Part shown: one piece after another, positions 1 through 9,800 of the stretch
Numbering within the stretch: position 1 is the stretch's first letter
How the letters are laid out: each line of letters opens with the position of its first letter
From: Thysanoteuthis rhombus
Lineage: Eukaryota > Mollusca > Cephalopoda > Oegopsida > Thysanoteuthidae
Assembly: GCA_963457665.1 (NCBI GenBank)
Contig: OY735206.1
Span: forward strand, 59,617,735 to 59,681,734
DNA length: 64,000 bases
Direction of reading: 5' to 3'
The notes under the pieces: model-generated
What the model was told of the DNA's origin: nothing
The model's database searches: none
The model's input: only the letters and a program-made list of their open reading frames with translations
Position numbers and translations under genes: made by a program

Positions 1-390
1 AATTTATAATTCAAAATGAGTTGTCCCATAGAAGTATAGAAAAGCGAGGGGCGAGTATATATATATGTGTGTGAATGAACTTTTCCATTTGCAACCTCCT
101 CCCCCCCCGCCCCCGAGATTAGTATAGTATAAATTGGCGGTGGTCGCTTGGCCATCTACCCAGCGGGCATTGGAAGAAAAAGAAGAAAAAACAACGAATA
201 TCGAAACTTATACTAAGTCAAGACTTATAACATTTAAGGGAGACATATGATCTTTAATGTATGTAACCCCCCTCCCCAAGAAAAAGGCTTAGTGTTATTT
301 CTTTAGTTCAACAATCAGGCAAATGTCATATCACTAGATAGATATCTCTGCAAGCCTGAATGGCTTGTCCTTGTGAGGCCATACCCTGGG
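1..390. other. 5' flank of the RLE retrotransposon, no gene seen
   Basis: AT-rich sequence with a short TA/TG run near 55-75 and a C-rich tract near 105-115. I see no coding potential. The exact 5' end of the neighbouring retrotransposon is not determinable from one copy and may lie within this stretch; no target-site duplication could be assigned. Confidence 0.5.
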
Positions 391-566
391 TGGTAGGAGC
401 TGGTGGGGCTCTTTGATTACCACTGTGCACATAGGTCTCAATGAACCCACCAAGGTATGGCGCTACCTTAAAAGAACCAAAAGGGCCGGTGGGGCTCTTG
501 GGCTATCTCCGACTCACATCGGTCTTAACCAACCCACCAAGGTCTGGTACTACCTCCAAAGAACCA
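391..566 (+). repeat. Two tandem 5' repeats, period 86-87 bp
   Basis: Two imperfect copies. The segment GGTGGGGCTCT occurs at 402 and again at 488, and AACCCACCAAGGT occurs at 444 and again at 531. They sit at the 5' end of the retrotransposon and overlap the first part of its upstream ORF, which suggests that this part is really untranslated leader and that translation starts later. Tandem 5' repeats often carry the internal promoter in non-LTR elements; that role here is inference. Confidence 0.75.
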
Positions 567-1136
567 AAAACCCCAATCATGACAGTACAACCAAACCATT
601 TTACCGCAAAAAACGGGGCACAGATCCAAGACCTGTGTGTCGTAACCGGCAGGTGTTCCCTTGTTAGCCACCAGGAGGGACCCGGTCGTCATCCTGTGAC
701 TGCTGGCCAAAATCTCGGCTCGTGTACCCTTAATGGCCTTCAGGAGGGACACAGTCGTCACACAGCTACTGTTGGCCAAAACTCGTATACCACTAACGAC
801 ATCCAGGGAAAGCGCAGTCCTCATGGGGCGACTGCTATAAAGAACAAGAGAAAGAGATGGACAAGGGAAGAGAATAGACTAGTTATGTACTGTTACTATA
901 AAAGCAAGCCTTCAGTGCGTTCTTATAGAGAGCGTATGCTCCAAATATGGAGGGAAAAATCTGCTGTGGAAGTATCGAACCAACGCCTTGCTGACCAAGT
1001 AAAGCAAATTCAAAAGAAGAAATGGTTGTCTGAGACTGAACTACTAGAGATTCGCATTAATGTAGAGAGAGATTCAGGTGACACATCTGAAGAATGCCCC
1101 CCAGCACAACTAGTACCAATAACAAAACTAGAATAA
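441..1136 (+). CDS. Retrotransposon ORF1: N-terminal Myb-like nucleic-acid-binding protein
   Basis: 231 codons from the first ATG. An in-frame ATG at 579 is a better start because it places the 86-bp leader repeats outside the protein. Residues about 70-135 are three degenerate 21-23-residue repeats (QEGPGRH / QEGHSRH / QGKRSPHG). These are followed by a basic KNKRKR stretch and a Myb/SANT-like region at about 134-205 (RWTREEN, then SNQRLADQVKQIQ and KKWLSETELLEI). The same Myb-like block is recognisable in the decayed copy at 4.7-5.0 kb, so it is conserved in the family. In R2-type elements an N-terminal Myb domain helps bind target DNA; a similar role is inferred. The reading frame overlaps ORF2 by 43 nt in the -1 frame at a run of six C. 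ORF1 and ORF2 may be one protein made by frameshifting, two proteins, or one ORF broken by an indel. Confidence 0.7.
   Translation: MNPPRYGATLKEPKGPVGLLGYLRLTSVLTNPPRSGTTSKEPKTPIMTVQPNHFTAKNGAQIQDLCVVTGRCSLVSHQEGPGRHPVTAGQNLGSCTLNGLQEGHSRHTATVGQNSYTTNDIQGKRSPHGATAIKNKRKRWTREENRLVMYCYYKSKPSVRSYRERMLQIWREKSAVEVSNQRLADQVKQIQKKKWLSETELLEIRINVERDSGDTSEECPPAQLVPITKLE
655..845 (+). repeat. Internal tandem repeat in ORF1 (about 69 bp units)
   Basis: Three diverged units: the CAGGAGGGA core occurs at 672 and 741, and a shorter version at about 804. Spacing keeps the reading frame (69 then 63 bp), so the protein repeats as blocks of 23 and 21 residues rich in Q, G, H and R. Confidence 0.65.
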
Positions 1137-4051
1137 TCCCCCATGAGACCCCCACAGTAAGCTACGCACCAGAGGGTGATGACGAGGCACCAACGGAAGA
1201 AGAGAAAACCAAAATACAAGCTTTGAAAGAGATCATGCGAGGAGAGAAAACAACACTCCCCTCCCTAAGAGACAAAGACAGAAAGAAAGTCGGAGAAGTG
1301 ACCGAACAGGTCAACTGCCTCTTACAGCACATAGAAACAGACACCCTCCTAGAACTCAACAACCTAATTTATGCAGGGGCGAAAATGGTAGCACAAAGCT
1401 TCACAACACAAGATAGGAACCTGAGCAATAATAGGGAAGGGAAACCCAACTGGGAGAGAAGGTTACAAAGGCAGATCTCCCAACTACAGAGAGACGAAGT
1501 ACTGCTTAGAAATACACCACACACAGACAGACCACGAGTAAGACTTTATAACAAATATAAGGTAGCGCAAAAAGGCATCGCAACTGTAGTCGAAGAGTTA
1601 CACCAGAAAAGACTAGCTAAAGAGGCAAGACTAAAAAGATACAGACTAAGAACGGCCCAATACACACAAAACCGCACATTCCAAAACAATGAGAAAAAGT
1701 TTTACCAAGATTTAAATGGGGAAAGAAGGCAGGACATAAAACCAGATGCCACAGAGGCCAAGAACTATTGGAATAGCATATGGGGGCACCCAAAAAGACA
1801 CAATGTAACACCGCAATGGTTAGGAAACATGAGAAAAGAACTAGAAGATATAGACAAGGGAGAACCAATAGTACTGAATGAAACCACATTGAAACATACT
1901 CTTAGGAAAGTAGCCAACTGGAAAGCACCGGGTCCCGACGGGATCCATGGGTATTGGTTCAAAAAGTTCACCACGTTACACGGCAGACTCACCCACCTAC
2001 TCCAAAATTGTCTAAATGAAGGCAAAGCACCAGAATGGAAGACTAAAGGCAGAACCACCCTCATCCAAAAAGACCTGGGGAAGGGGAACATAGCAAGCAA
2101 CTATAGACCAATCACTTGCCTACCACTTATGTGGAAAATCCTGACCGGGCAAATAGCAGAGAGAATATACATGTCAATGGATAGAAGGGGGCTACTACCA
2201 GAAGAACAGAAAGGGTGTAGGATAGGAACCAAAGGGGCAAACGATTTACTCTACATAGACCAGATGATCTTAAAAGAAGTAAGGAAAAGGAGAAAGAATA
2301 TCGCAATGGGATGGATAGATTACAAAAAGGCATACGATATGATTCCACATAGCTGGATACTCGAATGCCTTAGAATGTTCAAAATTAGTGAACCGGTGGT
2401 TAAATTCATTGGTAATTCAATGAAAGACTGGAAAGTAGATTTGACAGCCGCAGGGGACAAACTAGCCGAGGTAGGGATAAAAAGGGGAATCTTCCAAGGA
2501 GACTCGTTGTCCCCACTATTATTTGTTCTAACAATGATACCGCTTAACAGAATCCTGAAAAACAGCAAAGGATACCACTTCTCTAAAACAAAAGGAAAGG
2601 TCAACCACTTAATGTACATGGACGATATTAAATTGTTTGCAAAAAACAGGGGAGAGCTTGAGACTCTGTTCAACGAAGTGAGGGAATTTGGTGAGGACAT
2701 AGGAATGGAGTTTGGGATAGAAAAATGCGCAATCATGGTGATGCATAAAGGAAGGCTTTCAATGACTGAGGGAATTGAACTTCCGGACAACAACAAGATT
2801 AGGGCATTGACTGCACAAGACCGATACAAGTACCTAGGTGTCCTTGAATGTGACACGATAAAACGGGAAGAGATGAAGGAGAAAATTAAGAGAGAATACC
2901 TCAGAAGGATAAGGAAAATATTAGAAACCAAATTAAATAGCAGAAATCTAATAAAAGGAATGAACACCTGGGCTGTGTCAGTAGTTAGGTATACAGGACC
3001 ATTCCTAGGATGGACAAAGGAAGAGCTCCAATCAATGGATAGGCGAACAAGGAAACTTATGACGATGCATAAAGCATTACACCCTAGGGATGATACAGAT
3101 AGGCTATACGTTAAGAGAAAAGAAGGTGGTAGGGGGCTCATCAGCATAGAAGATTGTGTCCAGAGAGCTAAAGTAGTCCTAGATAGATATGTGCAAACAA
3201 ATAGTGAAGAAATCATAAAGAGCGCGAGGGATAGTGCAACAAACAATAAAGTAGAAAACAATGGAACAGTACAGCAAACTAGAAAAGAAAAGTGGGAAGG
3301 GAAAAAATTGTACGGCGAGTTTAAAAGACGGATAAAAGATATAGCAGACGAGAAATCATTGACGTGGTTACGAAAGGGAAACCTTAAGAGAGAAACAGAA
3401 TCGCTCATCATGGCAGCCCAAAACAAAAGCATAAGGACAAACTACATAAAAGCAAAAATCGACAGAACACAGACAAACAGCAAATGCCGCATGTGCGGTG
3501 AAAGAGATGAGACAGTAAACCACATAACTAGTGAATGTAGTCAACTCGCCCAGAAGGAGTATAAGCATAGACACGATAGAGTAGCAACGATGATACACTG
3601 GGAACTAAGTAAACAAATGGGATTCAACCATGGGGAAAAGTGGTATCAGCACAAGCCAGAGGCAGTTTTGGAGAATGACAACCACAAACTACTGTGGGAC
3701 TTTGACATCCAAACTGACCACCTCATCCAGGCAAGAAGGCCGGACTTAGTAATAGTAGACAAAAAAAGGAGGGCCTGCCAAATAGTAGACGTTGCTGTAC
3801 CTGCAGACCATAGAGTAAAAAAGAAGGAGGGTGAGAAAAGGGAAAAATACCAGGACCTAGCAAGGGAGTTAAAGAAAATGTGGAACATGAAAACCAGGGT
3901 AGTACCGGTCATAGTGGGAGCACTAGGAACTGTCCCCAAAACGCTGAGGGAGAGACTGGAGGAGATCGGGATTAGGGGGAGGATAGAGACCGTACAGACC
4001 ACAGCACTGCTGGGCACTGCACGGATACTGAGGAAGGTGCTAGAGATATAA
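1094..4051 (+). CDS. Retrotransposon ORF2: reverse transcriptase, CCHC knuckle and restriction-like endonuclease
   Basis: 985 codons without interruption. The first ATG follows an in-frame stop at 1088-1090. Residues 1-250 are charged and probably helical. WKAPGPDG at 276 opens the RT (motif 0/1), NYRPITCLP follows, and GWIDYKKAYD carries the first catalytic aspartate (D409). FQGDSLSPLLF at 467 and YMDD at 508-511 (catalytic D510, D511) complete the palm, followed by YKYLGVLE and a thumb ending in KEGGRGLISIED. A CX2CX8HX4C knuckle lies at C798-C815. The restriction-like endonuclease motif RPD at 882-884, with D899 and a downstream lysine-rich helix, lies near the C terminus. All catalytic residues I can place are present. 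Known: such proteins nick target DNA and copy their own RNA from the nick (target-primed reverse transcription). The length suits the family; whether ORF1 is joined to it is unresolved. Confidence 0.92.
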   Translation: MPPSTTSTNNKTRIIPHETPTVSYAPEGDDEAPTEEEKTKIQALKEIMRGEKTTLPSLRDKDRKKVGEVTEQVNCLLQHIETDTLLELNNLIYAGAKMVAQSFTTQDRNLSNNREGKPNWERRLQRQISQLQRDEVLLRNTPHTDRPRVRLYNKYKVAQKGIATVVEELHQKRLAKEARLKRYRLRTAQYTQNRTFQNNEKKFYQDLNGERRQDIKPDATEAKNYWNSIWGHPKRHNVTPQWLGNMRKELEDIDKGEPIVLNETTLKHTLRKVANWKAPGPDGIHGYWFKKFTTLHGRLTHLLQNCLNEGKAPEWKTKGRTTLIQKDLGKGNIASNYRPITCLPLMWKILTGQIAERIYMSMDRRGLLPEEQKGCRIGTKGANDLLYIDQMILKEVRKRRKNIAMGWIDYKKAYDMIPHSWILECLRMFKISEPVVKFIGNSMKDWKVDLTAAGDKLAEVGIKRGIFQGDSLSPLLFVLTMIPLNRILKNSKGYHFSKTKGKVNHLMYMDDIKLFAKNRGELETLFNEVREFGEDIGMEFGIEKCAIMVMHKGRLSMTEGIELPDNNKIRALTAQDRYKYLGVLECDTIKREEMKEKIKREYLRRIRKILETKLNSRNLIKGMNTWAVSVVRYTGPFLGWTKEELQSMDRRTRKLMTMHKALHPRDDTDRLYVKRKEGGRGLISIEDCVQRAKVVLDRYVQTNSEEIIKSARDSATNNKVENNGTVQQTRKEKWEGKKLYGEFKRRIKDIADEKSLTWLRKGNLKRETESLIMAAQNKSIRTNYIKAKIDRTQTNSKCRMCGERDETVNHITSECSQLAQKEYKHRHDRVATMIHWELSKQMGFNHGEKWYQHKPEAVLENDNHKLLWDFDIQTDHLIQARRPDLVIVDKKRRACQIVDVAVPADHRVKKKEGEKREKYQDLARELKKMWNMKTRVVPVIVGALGTVPKTLRERLEEIGIRGRIETVQTTALLGTARILRKVLEI

Positions 4052-4106
4052 GGACTGCAACGAATCGTAGCTCTGTCATGATATGCGAAAGAGAGAGGAG
4101 ACGTTA

Positions 4107-4284
4107 GCTGAAGACCTGAGGAGACTTATTGTCACTCAGCCTTCAGCGATAACCACTGGGCAACCGGTGTGAAACTGTAAATCGCAGAATTACTGCGACC
4201 TATGAGTACTAGGAGAGGAGGGCTGGAGACTTGAGGAGACTTGCTGTCACTCAAACTCCAGCGGTTACCACCAGGCAACTGGTG
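4107..4284 (+). other. 3' UTR: two tandem structured RNA modules, period exactly 115 bp
   Basis: Each module has a long stem-loop followed by a short GNRA-capped hairpin. Module 1: GCTGAAG (4107-4113) with CTTCAGC (4141-4147), inner CTGAG/CTCAG; then CACTGG-GCAA-CCGGTG (4154-4169). Module 2: GCTGGAG (4222-4228) with CTCCAGC (4256-4262), inner TTGAG/CTCAA; then CACCAG-GCAA-CTGGTG (4269-4284). Differences between modules occur as paired changes that keep the helices. A separate CGCAG/CTGCG hairpin (4183-4197) sits between them. In R2 the 3' UTR RNA fold is what the reverse transcriptase binds to start copying; the same role is inferred. Confidence 0.8.
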
Positions 4285-4294
4285 TGAGATTCCA

Positions 4295-4324
4295 AATAAT
4301 AATAATAATAATAATAATAATAAA
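4295..4324 (+). repeat. (AAT)n 3' tail of the RLE element
   Basis: About ten AAT units directly follow the last hairpin with no poly(A). This is either the element's own reiterated tail or the right half of a TAA-microsatellite target, as described for Dong. No matching TAA tract is visible at the 5' side. Confidence 0.8.
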
Positions 4325-4599
4325 GGGCAGCTTTTCTGTTTGTTGTACTCGTCCGTCTTTCATCGACTCTTCGATGTCTCGTTCCCTTCTAGCCAATTTG
4401 CTTTACCTGTTTGTTATACGTACCCCATTGTCTGATTATGTACCTATCTATAGCAGCAGGTCTGTCTTGGCATAAACCTCGAATCCCTTGGACTGGGGTA
4501 TTTGATCTGTGGCAGACAACCCTCGTAAGAGAAGAACAACTTTGACTTAGAATCATCACAGGAAGACCCTTTTGCCTACGTTGGTGAGCTCTTTAGCGA
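4325..4599. other. Spacer between two RLE elements
   Basis: No coding potential seen. It may include the untranslated leader of the decayed element that follows. Confidence 0.4.
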
Positions 4600-6620
4600 C
4601 GATGATAACACCATTGGTTGGATCAATTTAAAATACCATCATCATGAGTGAAAGTGTCTGATACAAACGTGTCAAATAACAACATCAATAAGGCTGGAGT
4701 GAATGAGGGAGGTGTTTCATCCTGCAGGCAGGGAGCATGAGCCCGATCATCATCCAAACTACTGTCCAAAAAATATGGCCAAACAAGACAATATTTGTGT
4801 CATGAAATGCTGCTTTGAAAGTCAACCAGAAAATATAGACAGAGGATACAGACATAGATTGCTTGCTATATGGAAAAAGGAAACGTTCCAAGTGTCTGAG
4901 CAAAGGTTGTGCGATTAAGTGCAAATTATTCTGAAGGAAGGTTGGTTATCAGATCTGCAACCAAAGGAGATCAGGAGGACTGACATAGAGGTGAAAATGT
5001 CGAGGATGATAATGATCAGACAGACCTTGAACCCAATACCGAAGAAAATCAAGTGGACAGTTGAGAAAGAGCAGCCATTGCGGTAAGAAATTATAATCAA
5101 GGATCTATCATAAACCATGAAAATATGGAAAATGAAGGAAAGGGAAGTATCTTGGTAGTAATTGTAAAATTAATGGAGGCAGACGATTTTGCCCATGACA
5201 CAGAATTTATGAAGAATTGATATATCGCGAGTAAAAGACAAAGCTCAATTAGTTTGTGGAGTTATAGGATTCATAAAAAAAACAGAATATATCTGAAATG
5301 AAGAAGCTTGTCAAGTCTGGTACTTTGGTTACAAGCAAGTTACTTGAGGTCAAAGAAACCAAAAAGAGGAAATAAGAAGTGCTACACTGGAAAAAGGAGA
5401 ACTGGGGAGATATTCAAAGCGCTCTGCAAAGATGTTAGCTTTATTGAAAGATGGCAAGATGAAAATTTAAGAAAGGGGACCAATAAAGACAGGTTAGAAA
5501 AGCTATATCGAGTCAAAAGGAAAGATTTCAAACGGGTAGCCAGAGGGCTTAAGCGAATAATCAATGTCAAAGATACCACGGTTAAGAGGTACACAGATCG
5601 TGTAGAGCAATACCAACAGAACTGACTATTTCTGTCAAATCAATACAGATTCCATCAAGAATTAAAGAATAGCAATAACGAAGAGGATGAAATACCAGAC
5701 AGATCATATAAAAACATTTTGGGTGGACATTTGTGAGAAGGAATAAAGATACAACATTGGGACAGAATGGACTAGAGAGTTGGAGAAAGAAAAGCAGGCG
5801 GCCATACAGCAAGACATTGTATAAACAACAGCAAAGACTAGGGAAAGGATTCGCAGAATGGCGATATGAAAAGCACCTGAACCAGAAGGTGTTCAATGGC
5901 ATTGGTTTAAGGTGTTTAAAGCGCTGCTTGGTGAAATAGCGGAACATACATTATGATGTATGTTTGGAGGAACGCTGCCAGATTAGATGGCAACTGGTAG
6001 AACTGCCCTGCTGATGAAAAACAATGCAAAAGAGAATAAAGTAACTCTAGGCCTGTCACGCGTCTAACATCAATGCCGAAGTTACTCGATGGTGCAAAAG
6101 CTGATAACGTCCATCGTCAAATAGACGAGAATGAAATTTTACCGGATAAATAGAAGGGAAGCTGAAAAAACAAACAGAAGAGGCACAAAAGACGTTGATC
6201 ATACACACCAGGAGATGTAATGCAAGAAATAGAATCTGAAAAAGACTACAAGTACTTTGATATGTTTGGATATGTTAAAATCAGATGTAGTGAAGCATAG
6301 TGGAATAAAGGATGCAACAAGGGAAGTGTATGACTGCAGAGTTAAGAAAGATAACATCCACAAAATTGAGTGGCGTGAACACGATTACTGCCATAAACTC
6401 TAGATAAGTTATGGTGCGGGGATATTGAACTGGGCAATTGAATATTTGAGAGTTGTGGATTGAAAAACCTGGAAAATCCTAATCATGAAGAGAATGCGTC
6501 ATCTTTTGAGTGGCATAGGTCGGTTTTACTTCCCTATAAAGGAGCGAGGCAAAGGACTCCTTAGTATTGTGTTGAGAACGAAGACAGGTGAGAGAGAATA
6601 AATAATGCTAAAAAAGCAGG
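4600..6620 (+). pseudogene. Decayed RLE retrotransposon copy (same broad lineage as the intact element)
   Basis: Three-frame reading gives a series of matches in the correct order to the element at 0.4-4.3 kb. A Myb-like block runs from about 4780 to 4990 (VMKCCFES, VSEQRLCD, a stop, then GWLSDLQPKEIRR). The ORF2 helical N-terminal part lies at 5290-5700 (FIERWQDENLRKGTNKDRLE, YTDRVEQYQQN). RT motif 0/1 (KAPEPEGVQWHWFK) is near 5870-5920, and fragments equivalent to LPEEQKG are near 6140. Then comes a thumb match (YGAGILNWAIEYLRVVDWK, ending RGKGLLSIV) at about 6410-6580. The FQGDSLSPLLF and YMDD section is missing, so an internal deletion removed the RT core. Many stops and frameshifts are present. 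It lies on the same strand as its intact relative. Confidence 0.8.
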
Positions 6621-6839
6621 AGAGGTTAGATATAACAACCTAGAAAACATAGAATGAATGGTAACAATCATCTTTTTCAAAAGGAAAATAGAGAGACACT
6701 ATCTGATGGAAAATATGATATCCTAAGAGAACTCAGTGTAATCTAACACTTAGATTTGGCTAGCAGTGAAAAACTACCTAAATTCCAAAATGACTAATCC
6801 AACTTACAAAACATGAAATTCATAATGTCGCTCTTGCAC

Positions 6840-9800
6840 TGATACTACAAGAATCAGACAAAAATATAACATCACTAAATAATACAATCCATGCAACAGT
6901 CATAGCTGTCTCCAATTAAATCGGCATAAACATTAGGAAAGAGAAAAAAAAGCAATGTACGTACAGAGCTTGAATGGGATATAAAATGGACAATTTAAAG
7001 ATAGAACCATGAAGGTAGAAAAGTCAAATGAAAGTATAAACTAATTGACAGAATTTAAATCCCAAATGTCGAAGAGATTGTTAAACAATGGATGCAGGTT
7101 AAAGCTCAAAGAATAAGAGTTTGCAACAAAAGAAATAAGTTTACAGACAAAATAAAAACCAAAAAACTTCAAAACAGAGGCAAAGAACTTTTACTGAGAG
7201 CTTGGCAAAGAAACAATAGAAATCAAAGAAAAATAGGTGTTGTACGAAAGCTTTTTTGTAAAAGATCTGGAGTACGGATGAAGGATTTAAGGAGAATGCC
7301 ACCTGGATTCGAAGAGAGGAAGAAAGAATGAACAACATTGAAGAATAACAATGGAATGATATCATTAATGAGGAGGTTGGAAAAGCACATCAAATCCTAT
7401 TAACGGAAATCTCCAGAGAGAGACTAAATTCTCAGTTTCAGGCTCAATTTCTCAGCCTCAATACATCAAGGCTTATTGAATTTACTATTAGAAATTGAAC
7501 AAAATCTTGAGAAAACAATAGACGGAACAAGATTCCTACAACAATAAACAAACGAAGCAGGAAACCCCAAGAATTACAGCCTTATCTCTTGCCTAAGAAC
7601 AACATATAAGATAACAGCTATTTTAACGGGTAGAATCCATCCCTTTCTTGATCAAAGTAATATTCTTTTAGAGCAAAAACAGAACACGAAAAACTCCTAA
7701 GGCTGCAAAGGCCAACTCTTCCGTATAGAATGATGCTCGAGAATTGCAGATTAAATCACCGTAATCTTATCATTGCCCGGATAGACAATCATAAAACATT
7801 TGATAGCGTTCCCATCCATGGATATCAAAATCTGTCGAACTTCACAAGATATCACGTATGATTGAGAATTTTCTCCCATAGCGCTTCCAGTTCTTCGCCC
7901 ATCTAGGTATAAATGAAAGTAAAGGCGTACAGTGCGATAGCATAAAATGTTGGAATGTCTAGTATTGGCAGCTACGGGATGAATAAAAAAAATTAATACT
8001 TTTTGTGGTGCACCTATCTGCATATGTGTTTACACGCGCCATACTATGTTTGTACGAAGAGAGGTAGTCACCGACTAGGTAAACACCGGCTTGTGTGAGG
8101 TCAAGGAGTTGACTCTTGCAGAATAAAAGCTGATCATTTTTTATGTTCTGTTACTCCAAGGCCAATACAAGCATTTCAAATGTAATGGCCAGATCTGGAA
8201 GCACTTAAACTAAATCAAACAAGACACGACACACGCAAATCGCGTGTCGTATGTATGAGAAGACAACTGCTATCGATGAACACGTGTGTTTATTAAATGA
8301 AAGTGATAGTATAATATGATATATGAATAATGAAAGTGACTGTACACCCTCGAGACAGTTAGTTAATCTTGACTGCCTTAGTTATCGGACGTAGTATTGG
8401 CAGAGTGGAATAGAGAGAACGGGGGAAGTGAATTAAGGGAGAAACCGAGAGAGAAGATAAAGATGGATGGTTTGAAATTACTATAGTGTAAGTAAACGCT
8501 CTTCGGAAAGTTACTTAAAATCGGATTTGTAAAAATAATGACGATTGCTGGGCCCAAGTGTTTCTTTTTAAGGGATCCACCATCCAAAAGAAAATAAGTG
8601 AACGGTATGTTTATTTGAAAGAAAAATCTACTTTTGTTCTTGTAAGCAACTTTCTCTTCACAGCTTCCTCGTCATGTGTGGTTAACATTCATTCGTTTCT
8701 CCCATGCGTCCACTGTATCCATCCTCTGTCAACGATGATCGACACAAATCAAAATGTATCCGGGTATTTGACACCTGCACGTGAATCAGTACCATCAGTA
8801 CCAAGACGGGTACACGTGAAATGTTCACACAAACTAAACAGGCGATTACGCTACAGAAAGATAAATTGAGAAAAGAGTATTATGTAAGAATAAGACTAAT
8901 AATGAAAACTCTAAGTAGAATACAGTCCATTAACACATTAGCTGTGTTGGTAGTCCAAAACAGTTTCAATATCATCAACTTTAACTCACCAGATGTCTAA
9001 CGAATTGACACAAAAACTAGGAAATTGTTTAACAGCAGATAAAATGCACCACCCGAAGGCAGATGCAGATAGACTTTACCTTCCAAGAAAAGGAGGTTAT
9101 AGGGAGCTTAATTCAATTAAAACTCTCATACATAACTACCAACACCTGACTTTGAGCCAATACCTAAACTACAAAGGATTGGATGAGAGAAGTAGCAGGA
9201 AAACGTTGCAAGAACCGCGCTCAATTTGAAAGGAAGCTTATAGATACAAAATAAAACTCATCTTTGAGGATGAAAACGAACCTGAGGCCGACTCACCATC
9301 TGAAGCGACCAAGACATTGAAAAAAAAACAAGACCAAACAGGAAGGAATAAAGACGTTACGTAAGCACGACCAGGAGGAACCACTCATGATCAATATCCC
9401 CTTTGCACCAAAGAATGTGATGTAGAGCAGAATAAAACCAATCGATGGTGGTGAAGCTCAGAATAGAAGGCTGAAACGGAGGGTTTCATACGAACAGCCT
9501 ACGACAAAGGTCTAAAAATACGAAACTACCAGGCCAACGTACAAACAAACAGTGCTAACTTTAAATGAGATGGTGTTGATCCTAAATTTAGACTGTGATG
9601 ATGAGATCGAAATATTTGATCACATTCTGGCAGGATATCATTCATTGCAGCAAATGAATACAAGATGAGGCACGGTAGAAATGGGCGATGCCTACACTGG
9701 ATCATCTGCAAACACTACAACGCCACACATGCTACGAACTGGCACGAACATTTGAACTTGTCAGAGAAGTAAAAGACAATATTAAATTTTAGGACTTGAC

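Larger units (their letters stand above)
391..4324 (+). mobile_element. Near-complete RLE-type non-LTR retrotransposon (R4/Dong/Rex6-like) with (AAT)n tail
   Basis: Seen: tandem 5' repeats, an ORF with a Myb-like region, an overlapping 985-codon ORF with reverse transcriptase motifs, a CCHC knuckle and a C-terminal RPD...D endonuclease, a 3' UTR with duplicated hairpins, and a 3' tail of about ten AAT units. Known: RT followed by a C-terminal knuckle and restriction-like endonuclease defines the RLE group (R2, R4, Dong, Rex6, NeSL, CRE), and Dong from silkworm is described as inserting in TAA repeats. The arrangement and the AAT tail point to the R4/Dong/Rex6 side rather than R2. The element is unbroken in ORF2, so it is young compared with the other elements in this window. 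The 5' boundary is approximate. Confidence 0.85.

Noticed and set aside
2320..3432. 370-codon minus-strand open frame inside ORF2
   Set aside because: Antisense shadow of the RT region; serine/leucine-rich and without motifs.
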